From: an uncultured Opitutia bacterium
GTDB lineage: Bacteria > Verrucomicrobiota > Verrucomicrobiia > Opitutales > UBA953
NCBI GenBank assembly: GCA_903910245.1
Contig: CAIVYX010000027.1
Span: 1 to 5,846, forward strand
Length of the DNA: 5,846 bases
Direction: 5' to 3'
Below the pieces are notes generated by a model. That model saw only the letters and a program-made list of their open reading frames with translations. It made no database searches and was not told where the DNA came from. Below, one piece after another: positions 5,840-5,846 of the stretch. The translations under genes and the position numbers were made by a program. The first letter of the stretch is position 1; each line of letters opens with the position of its first letter.

Positions 5840-5846
5840 GCCTCAC

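Overview
This is a GC-rich, densely packed bacterial window with six clear protein genes, one small reverse-strand gene of unknown function and almost no free intergenic space. A lipid A enzyme (LpxI) points to an outer-membrane, LPS-making bacterium. LpxI, a Tat-exported metallophosphoesterase, a bacterial SET-domain protein and a lysine-rich TPR protein together would fit Verrucomicrobiota, perhaps the Opitutae side. That placement is inference from gene style, not proven by a marker.

Left block (1-1826, + strand): the window opens upstream of lpxI (53-907), which makes lipid X from UDP-2,3-diacylglucosamine. Four bases after its stop comes a calcineurin-like metallophosphoesterase with a twin-arginine signal (912-1826). 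The two are almost certainly co-transcribed.

Centre (1827-2159): a short reverse-strand gene (1832-2092) encodes an 86-residue protein with one C-terminal membrane helix. Its stop lies 5 bp from the stop of the phosphoesterase, and its start faces that of panB across 67 bp. That divergent gap holds a nested inverted repeat (2114-2149), the best candidate regulatory site here.

Right block (2160-5839, + strand): panB (pantothenate/CoA synthesis), gpsA (sn-glycerol-3-phosphate for phospholipids) and a SET-domain lysine methyltransferase are chained by two 4-bp ATGA stop/start overlaps, so they read as one translationally coupled operon. After 49 bp carrying an 8-bp inverted repeat comes a 467-residue cytoplasmic TPR protein with strongly biased codon use.

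Common themes are envelope lipid precursors (LpxI, GpsA) and acyl-carrier cofactor supply (PanB). I found no mobile element, CRISPR array, tRNA, rRNA or strong intrinsic terminator. The least explained parts are the small membrane protein, the SET methyltransferase locked to gpsA, the TPR protein and the two inverted repeats. None amounts to a demonstrated new system.
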